From positions 558,001 to 622,000 of the forward strand of contig JAWKAU010000036.1 in assembly GCA_033398695.1 (NCBI GenBank): a DNA stretch of 64,000 nt, given 5' to 3'. The first letter of the stretch is position 1, and each line of letters starts with the position of its first letter. The stretch comes from Orobanche coerulescens (taxonomy: Eukaryota > Streptophyta > Magnoliopsida > Lamiales > Orobanchaceae). Below are positions 34,442 through 45,838 of the stretch, piece after piece. The position numbers and the translations under genes were made by a program. The notes under the pieces are model-generated. The model searched no databases and had not been told where the DNA came from. It saw only the letters and a program-made list of their open reading frames with translations.

Positions 34442-36905
34442 TGTAATGTCCCTGTGATTTACAGAGATATTACAGTGACGTAGATTTTTTTTGGAGAACC
34501 TACCAGGCTCAGACCAATATAAATCCACACAAACATTGACAGTACTCAACTTTAAACCATATACATTACAACACTCAACAATACACTGTCCTCTGGGACT
34601 CGAACTGACACAATAACACCATCAAAATGACTGAACCACAAACAAACCATATTACCCGACAGTACTCGCGCAAGCACAAGGCAAAACACGACTCGGTTCA
34701 CAATAGGACAACAACATAATCAAAATAGTACATGATATCAGTGTTGCTCGTCATCCTCATATCCTTCCTGTGCCGGTTCGCCACTAAGACCTACACCTGA
34801 ATACACAACAAGTATATTCACCCTAGAAGGGGTCAGCAAACAGCCAGTGCAAGTACAACGATTCATGAATATCTACCACAAGTGAATAAATAACCACATC
34901 ACAGTGTCATCATATATATATATATACATATATTCTGAAATACAATACCACAATCATCATTATTGCATATGCAATGCAATGCAATTCCCATGCATGCCAT
35001 GACTCACGCACATGGGCCCATTCTGCTCGGCTCTTTTGGCCAACCCAAGTCGCTTACTTGGATTTTTCCGCTTTCAGCAATGCATGTTTATGACATATTA
35101 TTTCATGTCAATGCGCAATGATACCGCGTATTCGCAAATTCACATTTCCGCTTATCACACATGTCACAAACCACATAAATTACCACCTTTCACAGCAACC
35201 ATATTTTACATATATTCATTATTTTCTGCTCCGCACTGCATGTTATGACATATTATTTCATGTAAATGCGCAATGATACTGAATATTCGCAACTTCACAC
35301 ATCCGCTGATTACACATGTCACAAACCACAGAAATAAATCACCACTTTCTGATATTCCCACATTTCACAGAAAACACATTTTTCACATATTCATTCACAC
35401 GAAGTACATCAAACGTAATCAAAGTACTTGCCGAGCATTCTAGATAATGGAAAAGGTTCGATTGATAAGGAAAATAGACTGAGCGATTAGCCAGACCTTC
35501 AACCTAAAACGGATCATATTATATAATTAACGAGTTAATATTTATATAATCATTAGAACTCTACATTCTAATTTAGCCAAGTCTGGGTGAGACATAGTTA
35601 CAGATACACTCTGCGCGTTATTGCGGTGTACGAATGTTGTGTTTCGAATTAGGAGCCATTTGAAGTTCGTTTGACCCATTTAGGATTGAAACCAAGAAGG
35701 TTATACACTTTTACAAGAAAATATTAAAGTTTAGAGTCAAATTGAAGATTTTGAAAACTTCAATCAAGTCCAACTTTATTTCTAGTTCTCAAATGGCATA
35801 GCCCTCGGCTTTCAAAATTCATGTTTTCCACCCCAAAATTTTATATGACTATCTAATCGTAGTTTTCACGTCTTCCGTCTATCGTAACCTCACCCGAAGC
35901 TTCTTTAACATCGACTAACGCTATTATTACACGCAAAAATACACTTATACCCCAAATCGGTTCACCCGTACTCATACCCACTTATCAACTCACATCAGTA
36001 CACAACACGCACACACGAACACACACATACCAGCACACAAACACACCCACACCAGCACACATAAACGCACACACATACACGCACACACACACTCACATAC
36101 ACACACAACAGAACACACACACACACACACACACCACACACACCAGCACACATAAACACACACACATACACATACACATACACGCACTCACATACACACA
36201 CAACAGAACACAGACACACACCACCCACCACACACACACGGCACAAGCACAACACACACACACACACAGTAACACACCCATACACACACCTCGCACACAC
36301 ACCCACCAAACAGCTATGAAACTTCGCAATAGGTACAGAAACGAGTCCCTTGCGATGAAAGCTTCGCAACGATATAAAATTTGCAAAGTTCCGACAACCG
36401 TAGAGTCCGTACGGGCAAGTCGATGGTAATAATGTTTTTTGCCCCGTTCGGACAAAACCGACATCGTTTTGAAAATCTAAATACATATTCATGATCTATT
36501 CGTCAATACGAACAAATTGATATATAGATTGTGAAGTTTTACAGGAGAAATCTCCTTGGCGGCAGAACCCTTCTTAGGTCTCTCTCCTGCTCCTTCTCTC
36601 TCTCTCTCTCTCTCTTTCTTCTTTCTTTTCCTGTTTCTTCATTTCGTCTTTTTTTTTTCTCTCTCTCTCTTCCTCTCTTTCTTCTTTTTTCTTCTTTCTC
36701 TGTTTCGTCTTTTTTTTTTCTCTCTCTCTCTTCCTCTCTTTCTTCTCTTTTCTTCTTTCTCTGTTTTCTTCCAGGTCGTTCGCGACCTTCTTTCCTTCTT
36801 ATCTCTTCTCTCTTTTTTTTGTATAAGGCGGTTACACACACCCATATTATATATATATAACTATTAGAGAGTATGTATCTTATATATATATATATATATC
36901 ATCAT
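34442..36905 (-). mobile_element. 5' LTR F2 of element F, outer end missing
   Basis: It starts TGTAATGTCCCTGTGATTTA and parallels F1 over its length, including the CA minisatellite (36000-36300) and CT tract (36590-36770). Similarity stops near 36905 inside an AT repeat, before the last about 230 bp. A CT-rich segment of about 71 bp (36648-36760) is duplicated here but single in F1. Confidence 0.87.
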
Positions 36906-37449
36906 TCAAAGTTTACCATTTTTTCTTCATGCTTTATTCCTTTGTCAAAGTAATTTTTGTTTATTTTATTTTAGTTTGAATTAAGCTTAAAATGACACCT
37001 ATTTAAAGGCTATTTTCAGATTTGTAAAATCAGTTTTTTATATCTTAATAAACATTGTGTTTACTTGAGTTTTTATCACTCTTGAGTTCGGTTTTTTACT
37101 ACTATACAAAGCACTCTTCGTTTCTTCACCCGAAGTGTTGTTTTTCACCTTGATTCTAAAGTTCTACTTACGTATATTTGTTGGGTTATAGAATTATTTC
37201 TAGAGTTCGCATTTTATGATTCGTAGGGTTGAAGACCTAATTACTTCCATCAACTTTACATCCATCCTTGTTACGTTACATTTCAGCCCACTATACATCA
37301 AACTACGCTTCCGCATTACTCAAAGTCATATCCTACTCCAACGAAAAATCATATTATCATATCACTCCAAATATTTCATATCACATTGTTTTTTTGAGTT
37401 CATATCACCTTTGAAAACGAATCAATCATATCTAAGTTCATATCAGAAG
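36906..37449. other. AT-rich stretch, nothing recognised
   Basis: No long frame, no repeat shared with other elements in the window and no terminal motifs. It may be the outer part of Copia H's LTR or unrelated DNA at the truncation of F2. Confidence 0.4.
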
Positions 37450-38699
37450 CGTTGACGGATAAATGTGAATTTATTATCTCTCTATTAATATTAGATATTG
37501 GATATCTAATTTATGACTTATTGGATAAATCAAATAGCGGTCTTATGAATTAAAATTAAGTTACCGGGTAATTAATTTAATTCATAAATTATATTTCTTA
37601 GAGAAATATATTTGTATTTGATATAATTAATTAATTAGATTAATTAATTAATATAAATATATTGGTGATTAAACATAGTGTATTTAACGGAGTCGTTTGA
37701 CGAACGTCCGGTACACGAGCTGAGTGGCTCGGCTCGTTTCTAGGAAACTTCCTATATGGGCCGCCCCCCTCTCCCCACATCACATGGAATTATTTCCTTG
37801 TATGTATATGTGATGGTTGTGTTTTTGTTATTTTGTGTTGACATTTTATCTCATTATTAAACATATTAATTATATGTTTTGAGATATATATAATTCATGT
37901 TGAAAAAAGCTAGAAAATTAAATAAGAGATTTAATTTTGTAAAGTTTTTATTTGATTGTTCATTAAAAGACAAAATAGTGTGTTTTGTGAGTGGAAAAGA
38001 ATCCCACATGGAACAAAAACAAAGGAAATGAGCACCTTATAAGTGTGAGCAATTAAATAACCATTAATAACATGTGGTAGTGCTATGTGGATGTGAGGTG
38101 GAGGTGAGGTGGCAAATCTATGCCATTTTTCACTCTCACATCGCCGCTCGCCGGTGTTGCCACCGGAGACAACGGCGTCCGGCGTTCGTCTCCGGCTCGG
38201 GCTTAGAGGCTTTAGTGGCGCTTCGTAGGCGCACTTTGGCACTTCGGCACGCGGCGATTCTCGCCAACGGTTGTGCCTCTTCAATTGGTGGTTATTTTTG
38301 CTGCTTAAATGAAAAGTCATGTCATTTCGAAACGAACGGTTGTTTGGCCAACGGTCGTGTCGTTTGAACGAAATGGTGCTCCTTTTCGCGAATAGGTATG
38401 ATTTATTTATAAAACCGAGTTCGGTTTCATAAATTTATATAGATATTTCGAATCACCTATTCTCTTTTCTCGAATACATATAATCCAGAAAAATCATTCT
38501 TGCCTATTTTCGGATTTCACTTTGTCTTAGTGCAGTCCGAAATTAAGGCTTGTCGTATCCTGCGGTATTCTTGTTTGTGACCTTAAGACACATTTCGGGG
38601 TGCAAGAAATACTATAAGGAAAGTGCTTCCATGCGTGATTCAAGCCTCGACGTCTTTAATTTTGAAGAATTTTCTAACAATCTTATAGTATCTGTTGCA
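37450..38699 (+). mobile_element. Probable 5' LTR remainder and leader of Copia H
   Basis: Segment 37480-37780 resembles 61080-61380 in the LTR of Copia I, including TTAGATATTGGATATCTAAT and a GGGCCGCCCC block. A TATA-like CCTTATAAGTG occurs near 38036. LTR ends and a PBS could not be located, and the first kilobase seen in I is absent. Confidence 0.5.
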
Positions 38700-39845
38700 A
38701 TGGCGACCGAGGCTACTATTTCGAGTTTGAAGGTGATAAACCAAGACTTCGTCAAGTTGGACCGCTTCGATGGAACCAACTACACTCGCTGACAGGACAA
38801 GATGCGTTTCTTCCTCACTGCCATGAAGGTCTTCTACGTGTTGGACCCAACGTTGAAGCCTTTCCCGGAGCCAATAGAGAAAGATTCTAAAGAACTCAAG
38901 GCAGAACGGAAGAAACGTCAAGAGGACGAGTTGCTGTGCCATGGCCACATTTTGAACACTCTCTCCGACCGTCTCTACGATCTCTACACCGATAATCCAT
39001 CAGCTATGGAGATTTGGAAGGCACTCGAATACAAATTCAAGGCCGAAGAAGAAGGTACCAAAAAGTTCCTTGTCTCTAGTTACTTTGATTTTAAGATGTT
39101 TGACGATAACCCCATACTTGCTCAAGTACATGAATTGCAAGTTATTGTCAACAAATTGAGGGCTGTGAAGATTGATATTCCAGAGACTTTCCAAGTTGGT
39201 GCAATTATTGCGAAGTTGCCCAATTCCTGGAAAAGCTACCGGAAGAAACTTCTTCACAATACCGATGACTTCTTTTTGGAACAAATCCAGAAACATCTTC
39301 GAATCGAGGAGGAATCGAGGATGAGATAGAAGATGACGGATATCGGTACTTTCAAGGCCAACACAGTGAGCGCGAAAGGCAAGAGGAAGTGGAATGAAAA
39401 AGGAAGTTCTTCGAGTCCCAAAAAGGATTCAAAGAAATTCAAGAATTCCAGCAAATTCAAGTCCGGCAACAAGTCCATGTCCAAGGGATCCAATGGGGGC
39501 TGCTATGAGTGTGGCAAACCCAGTCACTATTCTCGATACTGTCGACTCCGCAAGACGGCGGAAAAAGAAGTCGACGCCACTATGACCGATGGGGATATAA
39601 TCGCTACGGTGAGCGAAATTATGGCGGTCAAGGGAAAGATTCAACGGTGGTGGTACGACACTTGTGCTACCGTCCACGTATCCTATGATAGGACTGCTTT
39701 CAACACCTATTCTGAAGTCGACGGAGGACAAGAAGTTCAGATGGGAAACGAGCAACGCTCAAAGGTTGTCGGCATCGGAAACGTGGAACTCAATTTCACA
39801 TCCGGGAAGAAGGTCACTTTGACCAATGTTCTCCATGTTCCGTAA
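38700..39845 (+). pseudogene. Copia H gag and protease
   Basis: The likely start is ATG 38700 (MATEATISSLKVINQDFVKL). The gag core includes KLDRFDGTNYTR, LLCHGHILNTLSDRLYDLY and FQVGAIIAKLPNSWKSYRKK. The CCHC knuckle is CYECGKPSHYSRYC. The protease site reads WWYDTCATVHVSYD, with Cys where D-T/S-G has Gly. Stops are at 38790-38792 (TGA, where related gag has Trp), 39327-39329 (TAG) and 39843-39845 (TAA); the frame is otherwise continuous. Gag packages RNA; the protease matures it. Confidence 0.9.
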
Positions 39846-40731
39846 ATGAATAGGAACCTTGTTAGTGGTGATCTCTTAGGTAAACCGGGGATCAAATCTG
39901 TGTATGAGTCGGGCAAGCTTATCTTAACCTGTAATGGTGTATTTGTTGGAAAGGGCTACTCCAATGAAGGGATGGTCAAATTATGTATTGTTGACAATGT
40001 TATTAATAAGATTTCTCCTTCTGCTTATATGATTGATTCCGTTTCTTTATGGCATAGTAGATTAGCACATATAGTATTTAGCACTATGAAAAGATTAATT
40101 AAATGTGGTTTAATTTCGTGCAAATCTGATAAATTAGATAAATGTGAAATATGTGTAAAATCTAAAATGATAAAGAAACCCTTTTATAGTGTAGAGAGAA
40201 ATTCTAAATTGTTAGATCTTATACATTCTGATTTATGTGAATTCAATGGGATGTTAACCCGTGGGGGTAATAAGTATTTTATTACCTTTATTGATGATTA
40301 CTCTAGATTTACATATGTGTATTTATTAAAACATAAAGATGATGCTTTTAATGCTTTTAAGATGTACAAGGCTGAAGATGAAAATCAATTAGGAACTAAA
40401 ATTAAAGTTCTTAGAGGCAATAAAGGTGGTGAATATTTTTCTAGTGATTTTAATGCCTTTTGTGAAGAAAATGGTATTGTTCACGAATGTTTCGCACCAC
40501 GTACACCACAACAAAATGGTTTAGCCGAACGTAAAAATAGAACACTTCAAGAGATGATAAATGCCACGTTAATGCATTCTGAATTACCTTTTAGTTTGTG
40601 GGGTGAAGCTTTATTTTCTGCATGTCATATTTTAAATCGTATACCTTTAAAGAAAACCCAAATTTCTTCGTATGAGGTATGAAAAGGGCGAAAGCCGAAT
40701 ATTAGGTATTTCAAAGTGTGGGGGTGATTAG
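39846..40731 (+). pseudogene. Copia H integrase
   Basis: The zinc part has LWHSRLAHIVFSTMKRL and CEICVKSKM (H-H-C-C). The catalytic region has DLIHSDLCEF, then LRGNKGGEYF where the second catalytic Asp is normally found but Asn is present, and PQQNGLAERKNRTLQEM with the Glu. A TGA at 40680-40682 lies where relatives have Trp (Y-E-x-W-K-G). Element D is inserted right after. The frame is shared with gag. Confidence 0.92.
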
Positions 40732-42278
40732 TGTAATATCCGAGATTTTTATTTTGATTTATTCGAATTTTTCTTTTTCTTAGACCGGAAATTTCTCGGT
40801 TTCCGAGCGTCGGTATTATTTTTCTCGACAATCGATTTTGTGTTTATGGCCATAGGTGGTGATTTGTTGTATGTTAATTTCATTTTGGATCGGTGTTGTT
40901 GTCCGCGAGCGTTTCGTCGTGTTCGTTCCGTGCGTTTTTAGGAATCGAGTCGTCAGGCCACGACAGCCGGGCGCTGGCCGGACGGTTGCGGGAGGAACCG
41001 GCACGGATGCTGGGCACTGCCAGACGATTCTGCGAGGGACCGGCCTAGCGTCTGCTTCTGGCCGGGACAGTGCAGCGCGCTAAACCGCGAGGTAAGCGCG
41101 CGCCAGCTGCCGGGAGGTAACGCACGCTAATCGGCCCGGCGATCTAGCGGTAAGTGCAGACTTGGCCGGACCGGCGAGTAGCGCACGCTACAGCCGGACA
41201 GCTGCGCGCGCTAACTCGGCAGGCTAGCGCACGCTACCGGCTCGGCCGGCGCACGCTACCTGGCAGACAGACTAGTCGATAGGTCACAGGCGGGCGATTG
41301 CGCCGCAGCTGCTGCCGATGACTTGCGCACGCTATCGGACCCGGCCGAAGATTGCAGACCAGGGGCCGATAGCGCACGCTACCGGACAACCTAGCGCACG
41401 CTAGTCGATTTACTGATATATATTTGACCAAGCGACCTGTTTCAACACATTTTTTCATTTCATTCTCTTCCTTCCGCGGCCAGAGGTTATGAGAGCGATA
41501 AGGCATGTTGTTGAACAACAAAACCACGAAGATCCTGAGTCCATATCATTGATCGATCAATCCATAACATCCTTCAATCGACCGAATCAAGGTTAGTTTT
41601 TCCTAAAATCCAAACTTTGAGAAATTTGGGGATCTTGGTAGATTTCGTCCGTTTGAGCCTTATGAACTTAAATTCTTGATGGATAATTGTAGATTAAGTT
41701 GTATTCTATCATTTTCATCATCTTTCCACGGTTTTACCATTTCCGATTAAATCGATTAAATGAACTTCCGTTTGACGCCTTCAAAGTGTCCGGGGAAATG
41801 CCGCAGAGAGGAATTTGGTCGTTTTGTGATGTTTTTCCTCGTATGATTGATTGTTTATTCGATGATAGGATACTAGGGACGATTTCCCTACAAAAATCTG
41901 GTGTTGAGCCCTTCCGATCGTTGTTTTCGTTGGAGTTCCGGATTTTGCCAACCGACAGTACTTTCGGAGTATCATCGAGAGATTACCAAGGCAAGTACCT
42001 TGATATACGAATTGTAACTGCGTGAAATCATCGTTGTCGAAGTGTATGAATTTATACGGATATGTATATATATATATATGTGTGTGTATATATATATATG
42101 TGTGTATATATATATATATAGATTTATATATATTTATATGTTAAATATATGTATGTATATACGTATATTGATATATATGCCTATGTCGGTGAACGACGAG
42201 TGGTGAATGCTAACACTAGTTGGCGTACTCAACTTGGATTGATGGATGAACTATAGTTATTCATATAATATAGTAAGG

Positions 42279-42312
<34 letters not shown>

Positions 42313-43871
42313 CTATATATCTATATATATATATTCGGTTGAGTCGCAATACAAGGATATATGTGTAGCGTTGGTTGGTTGTGCCGAAGGCTTATTGTGT
42401 TGGATCTTGATTGATAATGTACGTGTTATTGTTTATTGTGTGGTTATGGTATCGGATAAATTGTGTGAATTGGTGTATTGATTTGATAATTGTTGAATTG
42501 ATTGATTGTGTACTTGATGTTTGTAATAATGTGAATACTTGTTGTGAGAGACGTCGTATCCGGGAACCTCTCGAGGCGGGGTGTGTACTCCGGCACGGTG
42601 TCTGTTGCAATGTGCGGCTCCATATGTTTGGTGAACACGGTGTTACCTAATGCGCGTGCAAGGCGGCTCTGTCGGGAGTGATCGCGGCGCGGCGACATGT
42701 TCAAGGGGCGGCCAACATAGTGGAGTGAACGCCGGTGCAGTGTGCAAGGAGGCGCTGGCGGGCTTATTGGTAACGGATATTCGAGTGATAGCTAAGACCC
42801 GTTCGAACAATCCTCGTATTTCAAAGTTCTTTCAACTCTTTTAAAATCTTGGTCTCGATATATTGTGATTCGTGTTTTTGAAAGCTTGTTTCAAATTGTT
42901 TTTAAGACGTTGGTATCGGGGTTAATTAACCAAGGATGTTTGTGAAATCTCAGGGTTAATTAATCAAGGGTCTTGAGGAATTGTCGAATGAGAGGTCATG
43001 CCTTTGATTATCTTGTGATGATTATTCATGCATTGGGTCGAGGACCCGAATAACGTTGTAATGGTTTTCTTGCAAATTGTTTTACACATGTTGGGTCGAG
43101 GATCCGAGAATTTTTGAAGTATTTTCTAAAAGTATTCCCATTTGATTTTCCAAAACCCCATGATGGTCCGAGTCAATAATAATGTTTTCAAACTTTCTTA
43201 TCAAAATACTTTTCCTTTTTTATAAAAAGGGATTTTTAAACTCCTTGGGCTCGTTTAAAGTTTCATTGGTGTTATGTTCCATACAGAGAATATGACTATG
43301 TGATTATCTTTCACTTTGGGTATGTGATGCTATTCTGTGTGGACTATGGGAATGTGTGGTTTGTGTTAAGGCTTCACATTGTTGAGATTTGTGTTGTTAT
43401 TATTCGTATATCTTGTATATTATGTACTTGCACTAGCAAAATTCCGGTTGCTAACCCCGAGTTTTCGGAGGGTGGGTGCACATTATGCGCTCAGTTTTGG
43501 CGGCTCGGGAGCGATCACATGATTGGCTTGGAAGGAGATGGAGGACAATGATACTAATCACACAGTCGAGTCTTTTCTTTTGTCTCATTAAGTTGGTATT
43601 TTCTCTGTCGTTCGAGTATTCACCCTTGCATGGGTGTAGTTTTCATTTATTAAATTGAGTTGTCATTCTTTTTAGTGTTCAAGTTTATTATTGTCATTGT
43701 AATGTGAATGTCGTTATTTTGAATTGGTTAATGACCTTGTCGATTGCTTTGCATTTAATTTTGACCCAGTCGGTCAATCATTGAGTAGTCTTTTGGAGCT
43801 TAGCCTGGTAGATCCTTGTGATAAGGGTCTACGGCGTGTGACATTCCCGGTCGTATTCTGGGGGTGTTACA
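40732..43871 (+). mobile_element. 5' LTR of element D
   Basis: It starts TGTAATATCCGAGATTTTTA and ends TTCTGGGGGTGTTACA. A palindrome array (41073-41403) precedes TATATATT at 41417. Downstream are two donor-like sites (CAAG/GTTAGT at 41591, AAG/GCAAGT at 41991) and an acceptor-like GCTCAG/TTTTGG at 43494. AT dinucleotide tracts lie at 42061-42120 and 42290-42340. Length 3140 bp. Confidence 0.94.
41073..41403 (+). promoter_or_regulatory. Phased TAGCGCACGCTA array and TATA box of LTR D (left copy)
   Basis: About ten copies or near copies of TAGCGCACGCTA occur. Starts I read at 41179, 41203, 41225, 41247 and at 41370, 41392 are 22-24 bp apart. The final site ends 13 bp before TATATATT (41417). 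The central CA has the same direction relative to transcription as in N1 and K. Confidence 0.78.
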
Positions 43872-43875
43872 TTTA

Positions 43876-43887
43876 TGGTATCAGAGC
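43876..43887 (+). other. Primer binding site of element D
   Basis: TGGTATCAGAGC, the canonical initiator tRNA-Met PBS, four bases after the LTR end. It proves plus orientation. Confidence 0.96.
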
Positions 43888-44870
43888 TTAGGTTTGCGAA
43901 AAACCTAGGCCGTTGGGTCAAGTCCATGTCTTGTGTAAGTCGCGCGCATCAGAGTTGTGATTAGTATCGTGGTTCCGACATTATCTTCCGGCAATCTGTG
44001 ATGGTAAGCCTCCCGATCGTAAGTCCCCTTATATACGTATTTGATTATATTGTGCTAACGTGTTTAATGTGAACTAAGGATTGGAACTTGTTGGTGATAT
44101 TATTGTTTTAGGATATAACATGAGTATGCGGTTCGAGCAAAAATGGTTATGTAATATGTTTCGGAAGTCGAGCATATTTATCTGTTTCTACACTTATTAG
44201 AATAAACTTATGAATGTTAATTTTATCCGCCGCATGAGTATTTTAAGATGGCTTTTGGTATCTTGCAAACCGATTTTTGATATTTTGGTCTTTCACGTTT
44301 TGATAGTATTCTTATGACGGTATTTGATATTTTTATAAATGACTTAGTGAGTATTCGAGAATATTACCAACATCGGCCTTTTTGGCAATTTGAACATTTT
44401 TAAAAATGATTTTTAGCACAGTGGGTTCCGCACGGCCCACGACGCTGTAGTATCACGAATATTTTAAAGTGGTGCTTTGAAATTTTCTAACACTGTGAAA
44501 AACCATGATTTAATGTTGTCATGTTAAATGGTCACGTATCTCGGTGGAAAATCCTTTCGAATAAACATTTTGGTAGAAGAGGAAAGATTTTCAAAATTGT
44601 GGTATTTGGGAATCTAACACTTTTGAAATATTTCAAATTAGTTACAATTCAATTTTGAATTTTTTTACATTACTCGAAAATAATTTTTAGAGTCGTTATA
44701 TAAACTTCCTCTTCCGAAATAAAAGACAGTATTTATGAGTCTTGGGCGCAACGTGACTAGCCCTCTTTTCCAAAAATTTATTTTCATTAAGTGCATACAT
44801 ATAATGATCGTCATCGTCGGAGGACTCGAAATTGACTTCATAAAACTTAACGCTTTACGTTATTCTATAG
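43888..44870 (+). other. Non-coding leader of element D
   Basis: No frame with similarity was found between PBS and the gag remnant. A segment near 44408-44450 (GTGGGTTCCGCACGGCCCAC) resembles the LTR phrase around the gag-proximal end in other families and may be a relic. Confidence 0.45.
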
Positions 44871-45460
44871 ATGTTAACTAAACCTTATGTTGATAATTGT
44901 GGTATCTTGTGCAACCGATTATTGATAACGCTGAACGGTACTATATGTATTAGTATGTCGGGCCTTGGCGGACGTAAGTGTGATGACGGAAGTGGAAGCG
45001 ACAAGGTGGTTCGTACGACAACTATTCTTGCTACAGTGAAGGAGTATCAAGATCAAACGATATCCTATGAAATGTCCTTAATGGTCGAGCCCACGAGCGA
45101 AACGAAGAGACCGAGGACATCTGGGAAATTTTTGGGCGATGAAGAGTCTAAGGCTCCCAAACACCCGCGTCGTTCAGACGCGTCGTCTTTGCGGTCGGGA
45201 GTGGCGGGGATCCCAATCCAACATCGGTGATTCTCGGTAAGAAGAGAAGGTGCTTCAACCGCAATCGTCGGGGACATGATCGTGCAAATTGTCCCTTTCC
45301 ACTCTTGACTTATTCTTGGTGTGGGTGTGAAGGTCATCGGGAGAAACATTGTGAGACAGTTTCGAATTGGCAAAGAATGCCGCCTAGAGAGAGCAGAACT
45401 AGGGACCGGGAAGTGTCCGAAATCCTATGTTTCCTTGAAGATCCTAGCATGGGAGAATGA
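44871..45460 (+). pseudogene. Element D gag C-terminal remnant with two damaged zinc knuckles
   Basis: Frame one (44871-45230) contains TVKEYQDQTISYEMSLMVEP and a Lys/Arg-rich TKRPRTSGKF, like the end of gag in K. After a frame change near 45228 follow CFNRNRRGHDRANCP, where the second Cys of C-x2-C-x4-H-x4-C is Arg, and YSWCGCEGHREKHC, where the first Cys is Tyr. Both knuckles therefore lack one ligand. No protease or pol follows; the hairpin-PPT comes at 45810. Function is lost or never independent. Confidence 0.72.
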
Positions 45461-45807
45461 AGATTTTGTACTATGTCTTAATCGTTGCTGTTTCAAACAA
45501 TCGTGACTTCGATCGTATTTCGTTTCATTGCTTTACGTTTCCAACTCTTGTTGTTCTAAGTTTCGGGATCATAATATCCTCTTAGTATGGGGGAATGTAT
45601 TACCCGTACTCTTCTTAGTATTTTCGGTATGGGAGGACTTTCGTTGTTGGTAATTCATCTGCGCACCTTTCGACCATTTTAAACTGCCTTGTACTTGCTA
45701 GGTCAGTTCATCGTATTTCTGGAACCTTGCACTCGCGCTTTGCTCGTGATGATTTGGGGCTGAGCAAGTAGTTATTTCCTTGATTGTTCGCCGCTCTCTA
45801 TTTTAAG

Positions 45808-45838
45808 TTTCGTGACGAAACTTATTTTAAGAGTAGAA
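45808..45838 (+). other. Polypurine tract region and hairpin of element D
   Basis: AAGTTTCGTGACGAAACTT (8-bp stem) is followed by ATTTTAAGAGTAGAA at the LTR2 border. The purine run is weaker than in B, F, J and K. Confidence 0.8.

Larger units (their letters stand above)
16529..36905 (-). mobile_element. Element F: Gypsy-type element without recognisable pol, split by B and G
   Basis: Its 3' LTR (F1) is 16529-16547 plus 26084-28640, its internal region 28641-34441, and its 5' LTR (F2) 34442 to about 36905. The PPT (28641-28659) and PBS (34425-34436) are at the expected ends for a minus-strand element. Without inserted G the internal region is only about 3.1 kb, with one small damaged ORF and no RT or integrase. 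It therefore resembles a LARD-type non-autonomous element. F2 lacks roughly its outer 230 bp. Confidence 0.85.
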
